Positions 41,832 to 51,487 of a stretch of 64,000 nucleotides of DNA are shown in pieces. A program made the translations under genes and the position numbers. The notes below the pieces were generated by a model that saw only the letters and a program-made list of their open reading frames with translations, did no database searches and was not told the DNA's origin. The stretch covers positions 1-64,000 of the forward strand of contig CAZCFE010000001.1 of NCBI GenBank assembly GCA_964497925.1, in the 5' to 3' direction. The stretch is from CAIYWZ01 sp964497925. Its GTDB lineage: Bacteria; Pseudomonadota; Alphaproteobacteria; CAIYWZ01. Position 1 is the first letter of the stretch. Each line of letters begins with the position of its first letter.

Positions 41832-44408
41832 ATGGAACTCACTCACCAAACTCCCATGATGAAGCAATATTTCTCTTTGCGTGAAAATAATCCTGATTGT
41901 CTGCTTTTTTTTCGACTAGGAGACTTTTATGAGTTATTTTTTCAAGATGCTATTGATGCTGCAAAAGCATTGGACATAACCTTAACAAAACGAGGCAAAG
42001 AAGGCTCAGAAATTCCAATGTGCGGCGTGCCTGTTCATGCCTACGAAACTTATCTTCCAAAACTTATTCGTCAAGGTTTTAAAGTTGCGATATGCGAACA
42101 AACCGAAACCCCCGAAGAAGCAAAAAAACGAGATGGATACAAAGCAATTGTTAAACGCGACATAACAAGAATTGTAACTCCTGGAACGCTCACAGAAGAA
42201 ACTCTTTTATCTCCTAAGAAAAACAATTATTTAGCGGCTCTTTTTATACAAGATAATAATTGCTCACTTGCTTGGTCCGACATCTCCACAGGAGATTTTT
42301 ATGTTTCTTCTTTTGATTTGGAAAAACTCAATGAAGAATTATCTGCTATTTCCCCCAGTGAAATCCTGATCAGTGATACACAATTTTCAAAAAGTTTTAA
42401 AGGTGATTTTGTATGGTCACAGCTGCCAAATTTAAAATTTGATTTTGGCTCGTGTTCAAAAAGACTCCTCGAACTCTTTGAACTTGTGTCCTTGGATGCT
42501 CTTGGTGACTTGAAAAATCATGAAATTATTACAACTGGAGCATTGGTTGATTATTTATATTTAACACAAAAAACAATATTTTCAAACTTACAGCGTCCCA
42601 AAAAAATAACACATTCAAAGACATTATCTGTAGATACATCCACTAAAAAAAATCTAGAATTATTTTATGCTCTCAATGGTGAATATAAAGGTTCTCTCAT
42701 AAGCATTATCGATAAAACAATGACTTCTTGCGGTGGAAGACTTTTGCATGAATATATGATGATTCCTTCTACTGATTTATCAGTCATAAACGCAAGGCTT
42801 GATGCTGTAGAATATTTTTTAAATAACACAGAATCCAGGCCTAAGCTTTCCATGTTCCCTGACATTGAAAGATCGCTAACTCGACTCTTTTATGACAGAG
42901 GAGGCCCCAGGGACTTACTTTCAATACAAATTGGCTTAAAAACAGCAGCACTACTAAAATCAACTCTAATTAATCCGCCTTATTTGATCCAAGAGTTAAG
43001 CCCTTTCTTAAATCAATGTGATGAATTAATTATCCTTTTAGAAAGAGCATTGGGAAATGATTTACCTTTACAAGTAAGAGATGGTGGGTTTATTAAAGTC
43101 GGCTATGATTTAGTTTTGGATGAATATCGAAAACTAAAAAATGAAGCAGACTTGTTTGTTTCTGCCTTACAAGAAAGATACATAAATGAAACAGGCATCA
43201 CATCTTTGAAAATAAAACAGAATAATATTTTAGGTTTTTTTATTGAAGTTACATCTACGCATACAAGTAAAACACCACAGCATTTCATTCACCGCCAAAC
43301 AACGGCAAATGGAATTCGTTATACAACAAGTGAACTGATTGATCTTGAACAAAAAATCATCAATGCCAAAGAAGAATCTTTAAAATTAGAGATCTCTATT
43401 TTTCAAAATCTTCGTGAGCGAGTTTTAAGCATGCATGAGAAAATTAAAAATTGCGCTAAAGCTATCGCCACAGTAGACGTTCTTTCAAATTTTTCCTATA
43501 TCTCAAATCTTTATAACTATTCAAAGCCTTTACTTGACGAAAGCTTAAAATTTGAAATTCATCAAGGGCGTCATCCTGTGGTGGAGCTTTATTTATCTAA
43601 AGAAAACGAAACATTTGTGCCTAATGATACAACACTTGAAAATGAACATAGGATGTGGCTTTTAACTGGTCCGAATATGGCTGGTAAAAGTACATTTTTA
43701 AGGCAAAATGCCATCATTGCATATATGGCTCAAATTGGAAGCTTTGTTCCTGCTCAAAGCGCACATATTGGCATCGTCGATCGCATATTCACAAGAGTCG
43801 GAGCATCTGATGATTTAACCAAAGGACAATCAACTTTTATGGTTGAGATGATTGAAACAGCCGCTATTTTAAATCAATCAACTCCTAGATCCTTAATCAT
43901 TTTAGATGAAATTGGCCGAGGAACTTCAACCTATGACGGGCTTAGTATCGCATGGGCAACTTTAGAACATTTAGAATATGTCAACAAAAGTCGTGGTATT
44001 TTCGCAACACATTATCATGAGTTAACAGATCTGTGCAAAACACTCAAACATCTGTCTCCTTATACAATGAAGGTAACTGAATGGGAAAGTAAAATCATTT
44101 TTCAGCATCAAGTTTTAAAAGGGGCCGCGGATAGATCCTATGGTATTCATGTTGCTTCACTTGCAGGCCTTCCCAAGATTGTCACCAAAAGAGCATCAGA
44201 AATTCTAAAGACTCTTCAAGAAAAATCGGAATCCAGAAATTTTCAAAATAAAATTCTTAACAATGATCGCCCAATTCAGATTGGTTTTCCTCAAATGCAA
44301 ATTTCATCCAAAATAGAAATACAATTAAAAAAAACAAATCTAGACAACCTATCCCCAAAAGAAGCTTTGGATATGTTATATAGCTTAAAAAGTATGATTA
44401 AAAATTAA
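41832..44408 (+). CDS. mutS: DNA mismatch repair ATPase MutS
   Basis: MutS recognises mismatches and starts repair with MutL. The mismatch-wedge motif GDFYELF (Phe32, Glu34) is present. Walker A is GPNMAGKSTFLRQ near residue 612, with DEIGRGTSTYDGLSIAWA near 695 and ATHYHELT near 727. The C-terminus keeps the short helical dimer region (LDNLSPKEALDMLYSLK). At 858 residues it is full length and looks functional. murJ follows 11 bases later. Confidence 0.97.
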   Translation: MELTHQTPMMKQYFSLRENNPDCLLFFRLGDFYELFFQDAIDAAKALDITLTKRGKEGSEIPMCGVPVHAYETYLPKLIRQGFKVAICEQTETPEEAKKRDGYKAIVKRDITRIVTPGTLTEETLLSPKKNNYLAALFIQDNNCSLAWSDISTGDFYVSSFDLEKLNEELSAISPSEILISDTQFSKSFKGDFVWSQLPNLKFDFGSCSKRLLELFELVSLDALGDLKNHEIITTGALVDYLYLTQKTIFSNLQRPKKITHSKTLSVDTSTKKNLELFYALNGEYKGSLISIIDKTMTSCGGRLLHEYMMIPSTDLSVINARLDAVEYFLNNTESRPKLSMFPDIERSLTRLFYDRGGPRDLLSIQIGLKTAALLKSTLINPPYLIQELSPFLNQCDELIILLERALGNDLPLQVRDGGFIKVGYDLVLDEYRKLKNEADLFVSALQERYINETGITSLKIKQNNILGFFIEVTSTHTSKTPQHFIHRQTTANGIRYTTSELIDLEQKIINAKEESLKLEISIFQNLRERVLSMHEKIKNCAKAIATVDVLSNFSYISNLYNYSKPLLDESLKFEIHQGRHPVVELYLSKENETFVPNDTTLENEHRMWLLTGPNMAGKSTFLRQNAIIAYMAQIGSFVPAQSAHIGIVDRIFTRVGASDDLTKGQSTFMVEMIETAAILNQSTPRSLIILDEIGRGTSTYDGLSIAWATLEHLEYVNKSRGIFATHYHELTDLCKTLKHLSPYTMKVTEWESKIIFQHQVLKGAADRSYGIHVASLAGLPKIVTKRASEILKTLQEKSESRNFQNKILNNDRPIQIGFPQMQISSKIEIQLKKTNLDNLSPKEALDMLYSLKSMIKN

Positions 44409-44419
44409 AAGAGGATTTT

Positions 44420-45961
44420 ATGTCACTTATTAAATCAATTGCCACAGTTGGCGGCCATACTATGATTAGCAGAATTCTTGGCTATATCAGAGACTCACTC
44501 ATTGCTTATTATGTGGGAGCAAATGCAATTTCTGACGCCATTCAAATGTCCATTAAAATCCCGAGTTTATTTCGAAGATTATTTGCAGAAGGGGCTTTTA
44601 ATGCAGCTTTCGTTCCTATGTTTTCAGCAGAACTGGCGACAAAAGGAAAAGATGCTGCTAAAAATTTTGCCGAACAATCAATTGTGATTTTATCGATTTT
44701 TTTGATTTTTTTGGTTATTTTAGTTCAAATTTTCCTTCCAGAATTTGTAGGCATTCTTGCTCCAGGTCTTGAAAAAACCTCACAGCGTTTCACTCTTATT
44801 CTTGAGTTTACGCGCGTAACCTTTCCATTTATTATCTTCATTTCAATGTGTGCTATTTTAGGCGGAGTATTAAATTCACTCGAACGTTTTGCAGCTCCAG
44901 CGTCTGCTTCTAGTATTGGAAATTTATGCATTATCACAACATTATATTTATTTGTAAATGTTGGTAAAACTCCTGGACATGTTGTATCGTGGGGATTTCT
45001 AATGTGCTCTATTTTACAATTCATTTGGCTTTATGCATTTTGCATAGCCGCTGGAATGCCTTTAAAGCTTAGAAAGCCCCAGTTTACAACACAAATGAGA
45101 GAGTTCTTCCAAAAATTATTACCAGGAATGATTGGAGCAGGAATCCTTCAAATAAATGTTTTAGTGGACACAATGATGTGTTCGTACCTTCCAGTCGCAA
45201 GCATCAGCTATATGAATAACGCTGACAGAATCAATCAATTACCTCTTGGAATTGTTGGCGTTGCTATGGGGATTGTTTTGTTGCCGCTTTTAAGTAAACA
45301 ATTTCGTCAAGAGCTCTTTGAAGAAGCTATATCAACTCAAAACAGAGCAACTGAGTTTGTTCTTTTATTAACTATTCCATCTTCAATTGCATTATATATT
45401 TATGCAAAACCATTTGTTGCTTTTTTATATGGACATGGAAAATTTATGGAAAATCCAGAAAATATCATTCAAACAGCAAACACCTTATCTGCATTTTCAC
45501 TAGGCCTCCCAGCTTATGTTTTGGTCAAGGTATTCTCTTCAAGTTTTTTTGCAAGACGAGACACCGTAACTCCTGTCGTGATTGGATTGATAAGTGTGCT
45601 TCTTAATATTGGCATCAACTTGCTTCTTATGGATAAATATCAACATGTAGGAATAGCATTTGGGACAGCTATTTCTTCTTGGGTGAACGTTATTTTATTG
45701 TTTATGATTTTAAGAAAAAGAAAATCAATTGTTTTAGATCAACAAATTTTAAAAACAATCCCTAAAATACTGCTCTCAGCTCTAATTATGGGAATAGTCA
45801 TTTATTTCATACAGCCATATTTCATTGAAGATATAGAACACAAAACATTCTTTTATAAAATGTCTATTGTGTTCATATTAATCACAGTAGGTATCTCCAG
45901 CTTTTTAATACCATCTTATTTTTTAAAATGCATTCATGTAAAGAATATTATTAAGAAATAA
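44420..45961 (+). CDS. murJ: Lipid II flippase MurJ
   Basis: This 513-residue MOP-superfamily protein has about fourteen membrane helices and moves the peptidoglycan precursor lipid II across the inner membrane. Family blocks are RILGYIRDSLIAYYVG near residue 20, RRLFAEGAFNAAFVPMF near 50 and NNADRINQLPLGIVGVAMG near 265. It is the last gene of the typA-AmpG-AmpG-mutS-murJ series and is followed by a strong hairpin terminator. It fits the DAP-type peptidoglycan implied by dapB. Confidence 0.95.
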   Translation: MSLIKSIATVGGHTMISRILGYIRDSLIAYYVGANAISDAIQMSIKIPSLFRRLFAEGAFNAAFVPMFSAELATKGKDAAKNFAEQSIVILSIFLIFLVILVQIFLPEFVGILAPGLEKTSQRFTLILEFTRVTFPFIIFISMCAILGGVLNSLERFAAPASASSIGNLCIITTLYLFVNVGKTPGHVVSWGFLMCSILQFIWLYAFCIAAGMPLKLRKPQFTTQMREFFQKLLPGMIGAGILQINVLVDTMMCSYLPVASISYMNNADRINQLPLGIVGVAMGIVLLPLLSKQFRQELFEEAISTQNRATEFVLLLTIPSSIALYIYAKPFVAFLYGHGKFMENPENIIQTANTLSAFSLGLPAYVLVKVFSSSFFARRDTVTPVVIGLISVLLNIGINLLLMDKYQHVGIAFGTAISSWVNVILLFMILRKRKSIVLDQQILKTIPKILLSALIMGIVIYFIQPYFIEDIEHKTFFYKMSIVFILITVGISSFLIPSYFLKCIHVKNIIKK

Positions 45962-45968
45962 TAAAAAA

Positions 45969-45995
45969 GGGGGGAGAGTGACTCCCCCTGTTCTT
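45969..45995. terminator. Bidirectional terminator between murJ and a small exported gene
   Basis: A 7-base GC-rich stem GGGGGAG (45970-45976)/CTCCCCC (45982-45988) with loop AGTGA. On the plus strand it is followed by TGTTCTTATC; on the minus strand by CTTTTTTAT, the better T run. It can end transcripts of both convergent genes. Confidence 0.75.
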
Positions 45996-45996
45996 A

Positions 45997-46317
45997 TCAT
46001 TTAAAAAGATCTTTTTCATCTTCGCTTAATTTAACATGCATTGGATTGTAAGTCACCTCAAATACAACAGTATAGGGGTCATTTTCAAAAGAAAATTTTG
46101 TCTTTGATCCTTTCATCCAATCAAAGTATCCTCTGCTTTTTCCTTCACCAGCAGCTCTGGAGGATATCATATAATCAGCAAGAACAGCGCTCGCAACAGC
46201 CCCGCCACATGAAGATAATATTCGAGCGGCCCTACCAGAAAACATGCCATATGTTGAAGTGGAAATAAAAATGCCAGCAAATAAAGAAAGTGCAAAAGTA
46301 TGTGAAAATGTCTTCAT
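45997..46317 (-). CDS. Small exported protein of unknown function
   Basis: I do not recognise a family. The 106-residue product has a signal peptide (MKTFSHTFALSLFAGIFISTSTYG). A short small-residue segment follows (ILSSCGGAVASAVLADYMI, about residues 33-51), then a polar C-terminus with one aromatic-rich stretch (FENDPYTVVFEVTYNPMHV). A GGAG ribosome site lies just upstream of the ATG. It is a single-gene unit with its own terminator. The 46318-46500 interval upstream is very AT-rich and has no other gene. Confidence 0.62.
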   Translation of the reverse strand: MKTFSHTFALSLFAGIFISTSTYGMFSGRAARILSSCGGAVASAVLADYMISSRAAGEGKSRGYFDWMKGSKTKFSFENDPYTVVFEVTYNPMHVKLSEDEKDLFK

Positions 46318-46500
46318 GATAAAACTCCTTGATGCTTACATTGATAATATATATTTTTCTTCTTGAAATAATGAATATCACCTTGGAGTTAAAATACAAT
46401 TAATAAATATTAACGCCTTGAATTAAATCTTTTTTAATATTTTTATAAATATTAAATTAATTTTTCAAATATTTTTAATAATTTTATATTATATGAAGAA

Positions 46501-47871
46501 TTAAAAACAATGTGACTCCTCAAATAACTCTTGTACATAGGCCTGAAGCCTTTCATATCCTTGCTTTGTCTTGCTTTCTATTCGCACTGTAATCACTTCT
46601 TCTGTGTTAGATTTTCGAATCAAAAACCACCCTTGATCGTCAGAAGCCCGAATTCCATCTATTCTAGACACCATCATATTTATTTCACTGACCTGGTTTT
46701 CTACATACAAAAGAAACTCATCAAATTTTTCAGGATTCAAATTAAATCGCATATCAGGGGATAAGGCTGTTGGGGCCCATCCTTGGATAATACCACGTAC
46801 CACTTCTGGTCTATCAATAAAAATACGTAAAAATGTAAAAGCAGCAAGCAATCCATCATCAAAATTATTATTATGTTTATAGAAAATATGTCCACTTGTT
46901 TCCCCTGCAAAGCCAATATCTTCTTGTTTCATTAATTTTTTCACCAAAGAATGTCCGCAAGGTGAAAACACAACCTCACCTCGCATACTATGAATAAAGT
47001 CAATTAAAACAAGCGATGCCTTTACATCTAAAATAACCTTAGGCCCATTGTCTTCTGACCAGTTACCTAAGTAATCAAGAGCCAGAATTGCAATAATTTG
47101 ATCAGGAAGAAGTATTTCCCCGTCTAAAACAACACCCAGGCGATCACCATCCCCATCAAACAAAAAACCAATCTCTGCGTCTTGCTTTTCCATCTCGTTA
47201 ATCAAAGACTCGTAATTTTTAGGGTCTGATGGGTCTGGGTGATGATTTGGAAAATCACCAGAAGGTTCTGCAAATAAAGGAATATGATTTTTAAGATTGT
47301 AGGATTGAGTAAATGCTTCTAACGCAATGCCCATAGCACCATTACCGCAATCCCATACCACTTTAATGTTTGAGGGGAAAAAAGATGCTTTCGTTAGAAC
47401 ATCAACAACATACAACGAAACCGTATTTTTCATTGTGCTGCGCCCTTTCTCTTTCTTTTCCATAGGTAAAGCCGCAATTTCTTTTATTAACTCACCGCTT
47501 ACAGGATCTGTGGACGTCAATGTCTTAAATCCATTATACTCTGATGGATTATGCGATCCTGTGACCATAATTCCACCATCTGCATTCATATCCTTTGTCG
47601 CAAAGTATAAGTAAGGCGTAGGGCCCATTCCCATATTAATAGCATACCCTCCCGCATCGACAATTCCCTGTATTACCTGCCTGCTTAAAACAGGTGAGGA
47701 TGTCCTTGTATCACACGCTACACAAATTTTAGGATTTTTTTTAGAAGTTTTCTTTTTTAAATATTGAGTAAATAAATACCCCCAATGGTATCCATCATCA
47801 TCGTGTAAGGTTTGACCATAAATTCCTCGGATATCGTACGCTTTTAAAATGGAAGGGTGAAATGTTGTCAT
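46501..47871 (-). CDS. Phosphomannomutase/phosphoglucomutase
   Basis: This 456-residue alpha-D-phosphohexomutase interconverts hexose 1- and 6-phosphates for sugar-nucleotide and envelope polysaccharide synthesis. The phosphoserine loop is TGSHNPSEYNG (Ser106), the metal loop FDGDGDRLGVV near 245, the sugar loop GETSGHIFY near 330, and the phosphate loop RKSNTEEVITVR near 425. It is closest in layout to the AlgC/ManB type with dual specificity. It is the last gene of the ctpA-rppH-CDF-phosphomutase operon, overlapping the CDF gene by 4 bases. Confidence 0.9.
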   Translation of the reverse strand: MTTFHPSILKAYDIRGIYGQTLHDDDGYHWGYLFTQYLKKKTSKKNPKICVACDTRTSSPVLSRQVIQGIVDAGGYAINMGMGPTPYLYFATKDMNADGGIMVTGSHNPSEYNGFKTLTSTDPVSGELIKEIAALPMEKKEKGRSTMKNTVSLYVVDVLTKASFFPSNIKVVWDCGNGAMGIALEAFTQSYNLKNHIPLFAEPSGDFPNHHPDPSDPKNYESLINEMEKQDAEIGFLFDGDGDRLGVVLDGEILLPDQIIAILALDYLGNWSEDNGPKVILDVKASLVLIDFIHSMRGEVVFSPCGHSLVKKLMKQEDIGFAGETSGHIFYKHNNNFDDGLLAAFTFLRIFIDRPEVVRGIIQGWAPTALSPDMRFNLNPEKFDEFLLYVENQVSEINMMVSRIDGIRASDDQGWFLIRKSNTEEVITVRIESKTKQGYERLQAYVQELFEESHCF

Positions 47872-48755
47872 GTGCTTGTTGCCTCCTGATGAATAGTGAT
47901 AGATGCTGTTGGGAAAAATTCTAAAAGCTGTTGTTCAACTTCATGGGAAATATCATGTGCTTGCTGAAGTGTTAAATTAGCGTCCATATGAGCATCCATT
48001 TGAATAAAAACAAAAGGGCCAGCTTTTCTAGTTTTTAGTGAATTAATATGCAAAATATTTTTATTTTCAAGAGCAATTTTTCGAATTAAATTTCGACTCT
48101 GATTGTCCATTTCACGATCCATTAATACATCCACGCCCTCTTTTCCAATTTTATAAGCAGTTGCAATAATATAAAAACCGATTAAGGCTGCAATAATGGC
48201 ATCCATCATGCCAGATATCGAATTTTGTCCTTGCGCAAGTAAAAAAGAACAAATAACACCAAGATTAATCAAGATATCACTTCGATAATGCAAAGAATCT
48301 CCTGAAATTGCTAAAGATCCTGTTTTTTTAATCACAAACATTTGATATCTAACAAGAATTAAAGTCAGGAAAATAGAAAAAATCATAACGCTAATTCCAA
48401 TTCTGACTTCTTCAACAGGCTGTGGATGAATAAAATGTTCCCATGCTTCTTTTAGAATAATAAATGCAGAAATTGAGATAAAGAAAGACTGTGCTACGCC
48501 AGCTAATGCTTCAATTTTTCCATGACCAAATCGATGCTCATTATCTGATGGTTTGAGAGCATGCTTGATCGCAATCCAATTCACAAATGACGCTAATGAA
48601 TCTAAGAATGAATCCATAAGTGTTGCGTGCATGCTAACAGATCCGGTTATTTGCCATGCCACAAATTTGATCCCAATTAAAATCAAGCTCACAAAAATTG
48701 AAAAATAGCTGGCTTTTTTAAGCAAACTTTGTAAATAAGGGTCATAATTACTCAT
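47868..48755 (-). CDS. Cation diffusion facilitator (FieF-like) metal exporter
   Basis: This 295-residue inner-membrane divalent-metal/proton antiporter has six membrane helices. Metal-site residues occur in ATLMDSFLDSLASF near residue 45 and in SLHYRSDILINLG near 155, with HRFGHGKIEALAGVAQS near 73 also typical. The cytosolic C-terminal domain carries His/Asp pairs such as MDAHMDANLTLQQAHDISHEVE. The likely substrate is zinc, iron or manganese. It overlaps rppH by 4 bases. Confidence 0.92.
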   Translation of the reverse strand: MSNYDPYLQSLLKKASYFSIFVSLILIGIKFVAWQITGSVSMHATLMDSFLDSLASFVNWIAIKHALKPSDNEHRFGHGKIEALAGVAQSFFISISAFIILKEAWEHFIHPQPVEEVRIGISVMIFSIFLTLILVRYQMFVIKKTGSLAISGDSLHYRSDILINLGVICSFLLAQGQNSISGMMDAIIAALIGFYIIATAYKIGKEGVDVLMDREMDNQSRNLIRKIALENKNILHINSLKTRKAGPFVFIQMDAHMDANLTLQQAHDISHEVEQQLLEFFPTASITIHQEATST

Positions 48756-49213
48756 GAAAACTCCTTTAGGACTTTTGCATAAATATCACGCTTAAAATAA
48801 ATAGCAAGATCTAATATTTCAGATGAAAGTTCCCATCTCCAGGCACAAAATTCAGAAGGAATTGTTGAAAAAATATTAATATCAGAATCGAACCCAACAA
48901 AATCAAGAAGATACCATTTTTGTTTTTGTCCTAGGAATCTACCTCCCCACCATTTTGAACGGTAAGGTTCAGGGATCTCATAATACAGCCATTCTTTCAT
49001 ATCTTTAACAATAACGGCTTTATCTGTTCCGACTTCTTCTTTCAACTCACGCCACAAAGCTTCTTCGGGCGTTTCACCTTCATCAATCCCCCCTTGGGGC
49101 ATTTGCCAACCAATTGGGGATGGTGTTTTGCGTCTTCCCATAAAAATATCCCCATCTCGATTGCGTAAGACAATCCCGATACCGTGGCGATACTGGTGCT
49201 CCAAATATTTCAT
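48752..49213 (-). CDS. rppH: RNA pyrophosphohydrolase
   Basis: RppH is a Nudix hydrolase that removes pyrophosphate from the 5' triphosphate of mRNA and so triggers decay. The Nudix box GGIDEGETPEEALWRELKEEVGT is intact near residue 42; the family start YRHGIGIVLRNRDGDIFMGRR precedes it. The 153-residue length is normal. It lies 2 bases after ctpA, the order found in many alphaproteobacteria. Confidence 0.94.
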   Translation of the reverse strand: MKYLEHQYRHGIGIVLRNRDGDIFMGRRKTPSPIGWQMPQGGIDEGETPEEALWRELKEEVGTDKAVIVKDMKEWLYYEIPEPYRSKWWGGRFLGQKQKWYLLDFVGFDSDINIFSTIPSEFCAWRWELSSEILDLAIYFKRDIYAKVLKEFS

Positions 49214-49215
49214 AT

Positions 49216-51354
49216 CTAGTCTTTCTTCTTTAATAATACATAAGAAATAGGAGCAAGAAGAACTCCCTCACTCTTAAATTTCTCATCCAACTCGATTAAT
49301 TTTTTCAAGACAAATGGTCCAGGAGTCATCATCATTGTAACGTGGCCTTTTGATTTTGCAAGAGATAAAGCATTTTTAAAGGCATTTTCCACCTCTTCTT
49401 GAGATGCATCTTCAAGGATTTCATTATCTATAAAACTATAAGGAACTGTAATTTTAGAACCTACCGCTTTTGAAGTTTCTGTAGGCGTTCCATCAATATA
49501 TGGAATCTTTTTTTCATTAAGCCCTTGAATCAATAAATTTACAGATTTTTCAACTGTTGAAAATCTCCCTCCAGCATTATTCAAAAGCCCAACAAAAGAA
49601 TCCCCTTGGGAGATAACCCAATTAAATCTTAGAAGATTTTCTTCATCTGTTTGCCTTGTTAAAAGAGTCTTTGGCCCAGGGTCCTCTTTTGGGTAACCAT
49701 TGGGTTCAAGGGGTAAAACAACTAAAACCTCATGATTTTTATCTCGAGACTTTTTACACAAGTCTTTTAAATTTGGAGAATGTGGGTTAAATGCAAGAGT
49801 CACATATTTAGAAGTCTCAGCAATTGATTTATCAACCAAATCTTGTTTTAACCCCAAAGAATGAAGAATAATGCTGATAGTTGGTTTCTTGTCAGGATTT
49901 TCAAAAGGCGTGATATGTTTTTTCCAATCAGCATCAACCACAGATGCAATAACTGGCGCTACTTCATTCGTATCCTTTTGAGTTACAATTTTTGTCACAT
50001 CTGTTCCTGATAGCACCTTATCAGCAACAGGGGCTGGGGTAAATATCTTACTGTACACAGATAATGACTTCACAAGCTCGAAAGCTCGAACAAGGGGATA
50101 ATCTTGATCTTCAGGTTTTACAGCTTCTTTCTTATCTTTACCATCTTTATCTCCAGGTTTTTTCACCTTATCTTTTTCTTTTAAGATCTCAGTTAAGCCC
50201 TGATCTGGTTTTAACGCGCCCTTGTAATCTTTTTCTCTAAACCTTTCTTCATCACTAATTTTTTCAAATTTAATATAATCTGCAATTAAATCTGGCTCAA
50301 TTCCTTGAGCCTGAATTGATCTTCCCAACGGGGTATAATAACGCGCTATTGTATATTTTATCGCACGATCCCCCATAACAGGCTTGACGGCCTGAACAGA
50401 AGCTTTTCCAAATGATTTTGTTCCCATAATAATTGCACGCTTATGATCCTGAAGAGCTCCTGCTGTAATTTCAGATGCTGATGCAGAGCCTCCATTAATC
50501 AAAACAACAACAGGCATTTTAGAATCAACATATTGACCACTATTTGCCATATAATGCTCAACCTTTCCAGAATCCCTTCCTCTTGTTGATACAATTTCAA
50601 CATTATCTAGAAAAAGATTGCAAAGTCCAACAGCCTGCTCGATTCGACCTCCCGCATTGTTACGCAAATCAATAACAATTCCTTGGAATTTGTCTTTAAG
50701 TGTTTTCTTAAATGAGTCAATTGCCTCTTTTACCATATCAATTGTTTTTTCATTCATAAAAGAGCTGATTCGAATATATCCAACCTGGTCTTCGATACGA
50801 TGTTTGACTGTTTTTACTTTTATAACATCACGTTTAATTTTCATCTCTATTGGATCTTTTCCTGGGCGATAAATATTCACCTTAACCTCTGATCCAATAG
50901 GGCCTCCACGCAATTTCTTAACAGCTTCATCTGTTGTCATGCGTAAAACTGCTTCACCATTGATTTTAAAAATATAATCACCACTTTTCAATCCAGCAAC
51001 AGCGGCTGGAGCATCCTCAATTGGAGCAATTACTTTTATCAACCCATTCTCCATGATAAATTCCATACCAATTCCAATAATTTCGCCCTTGGCGCTTTCG
51101 TTGAATTCAATATAGTCTTTTGGATTAATATATGCGCAATGAGGGTCTAAAGATGAAAGCATACCGCCAATCGCGGCCTCCATCAATTTTTCTTTATTCA
51201 CTTCTTCCACATAGTTTGCCTCAACATCATTTAAGACTTGTTGGAATAAGGGCATAAGATCTTTAGGGGGGGGAGTGTCTTTTGTTTTTTTATCCCCCTG
51301 TCCAAAAATAGAAAGCGAAAATGAAAAACAAGCAAAAATGAAAAATAAACGCAT
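49216..51354 (-). CDS. ctpA: CtpA-type processing protease fused to divergent polysaccharide deacetylase domain
   Basis: This 712-residue exported protein joins two functions. Signal peptide: about 1-19. A PDZ domain (about 85-165, including APAAVAGLKSGDYIFKINGEAV) sits within an S41 C-terminal processing protease. Its catalytic residues are Ser292 (INGGSASASEIT), Lys317 (GTKSFGKASVQ) and Gln321. After a Lys/Asp-rich linker (about 380-420), residues about 487-710 form a divergent polysaccharide deacetylase (YibQ-like) domain with LPLEPNGYPKEDPGPKTLLT near 547 and SFVGLLNNAGGRFS near 586. In relatives these are two adjacent genes before rppH, so this looks like a fusion of neighbours. One open frame covers both. 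Confidence 0.9.
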   Translation of the reverse strand: MRLFFIFACFSFSLSIFGQGDKKTKDTPPPKDLMPLFQQVLNDVEANYVEEVNKEKLMEAAIGGMLSSLDPHCAYINPKDYIEFNESAKGEIIGIGMEFIMENGLIKVIAPIEDAPAAVAGLKSGDYIFKINGEAVLRMTTDEAVKKLRGGPIGSEVKVNIYRPGKDPIEMKIKRDVIKVKTVKHRIEDQVGYIRISSFMNEKTIDMVKEAIDSFKKTLKDKFQGIVIDLRNNAGGRIEQAVGLCNLFLDNVEIVSTRGRDSGKVEHYMANSGQYVDSKMPVVVLINGGSASASEITAGALQDHKRAIIMGTKSFGKASVQAVKPVMGDRAIKYTIARYYTPLGRSIQAQGIEPDLIADYIKFEKISDEERFREKDYKGALKPDQGLTEILKEKDKVKKPGDKDGKDKKEAVKPEDQDYPLVRAFELVKSLSVYSKIFTPAPVADKVLSGTDVTKIVTQKDTNEVAPVIASVVDADWKKHITPFENPDKKPTISIILHSLGLKQDLVDKSIAETSKYVTLAFNPHSPNLKDLCKKSRDKNHEVLVVLPLEPNGYPKEDPGPKTLLTRQTDEENLLRFNWVISQGDSFVGLLNNAGGRFSTVEKSVNLLIQGLNEKKIPYIDGTPTETSKAVGSKITVPYSFIDNEILEDASQEEVENAFKNALSLAKSKGHVTMMMTPGPFVLKKLIELDEKFKSEGVLLAPISYVLLKKKD

Positions 51355-51487
51355 ATAAAAAAGCTCCTTAGGTGACTAAAATAACCATTTTTTATTTTAT
51401 CAAAAAACAAAAGAAAGATCCACCAGTATTAATAGTTTTTTAAAGAATTTACACATAAAATACTATTGTAATTTTGGAGAACCTGAC

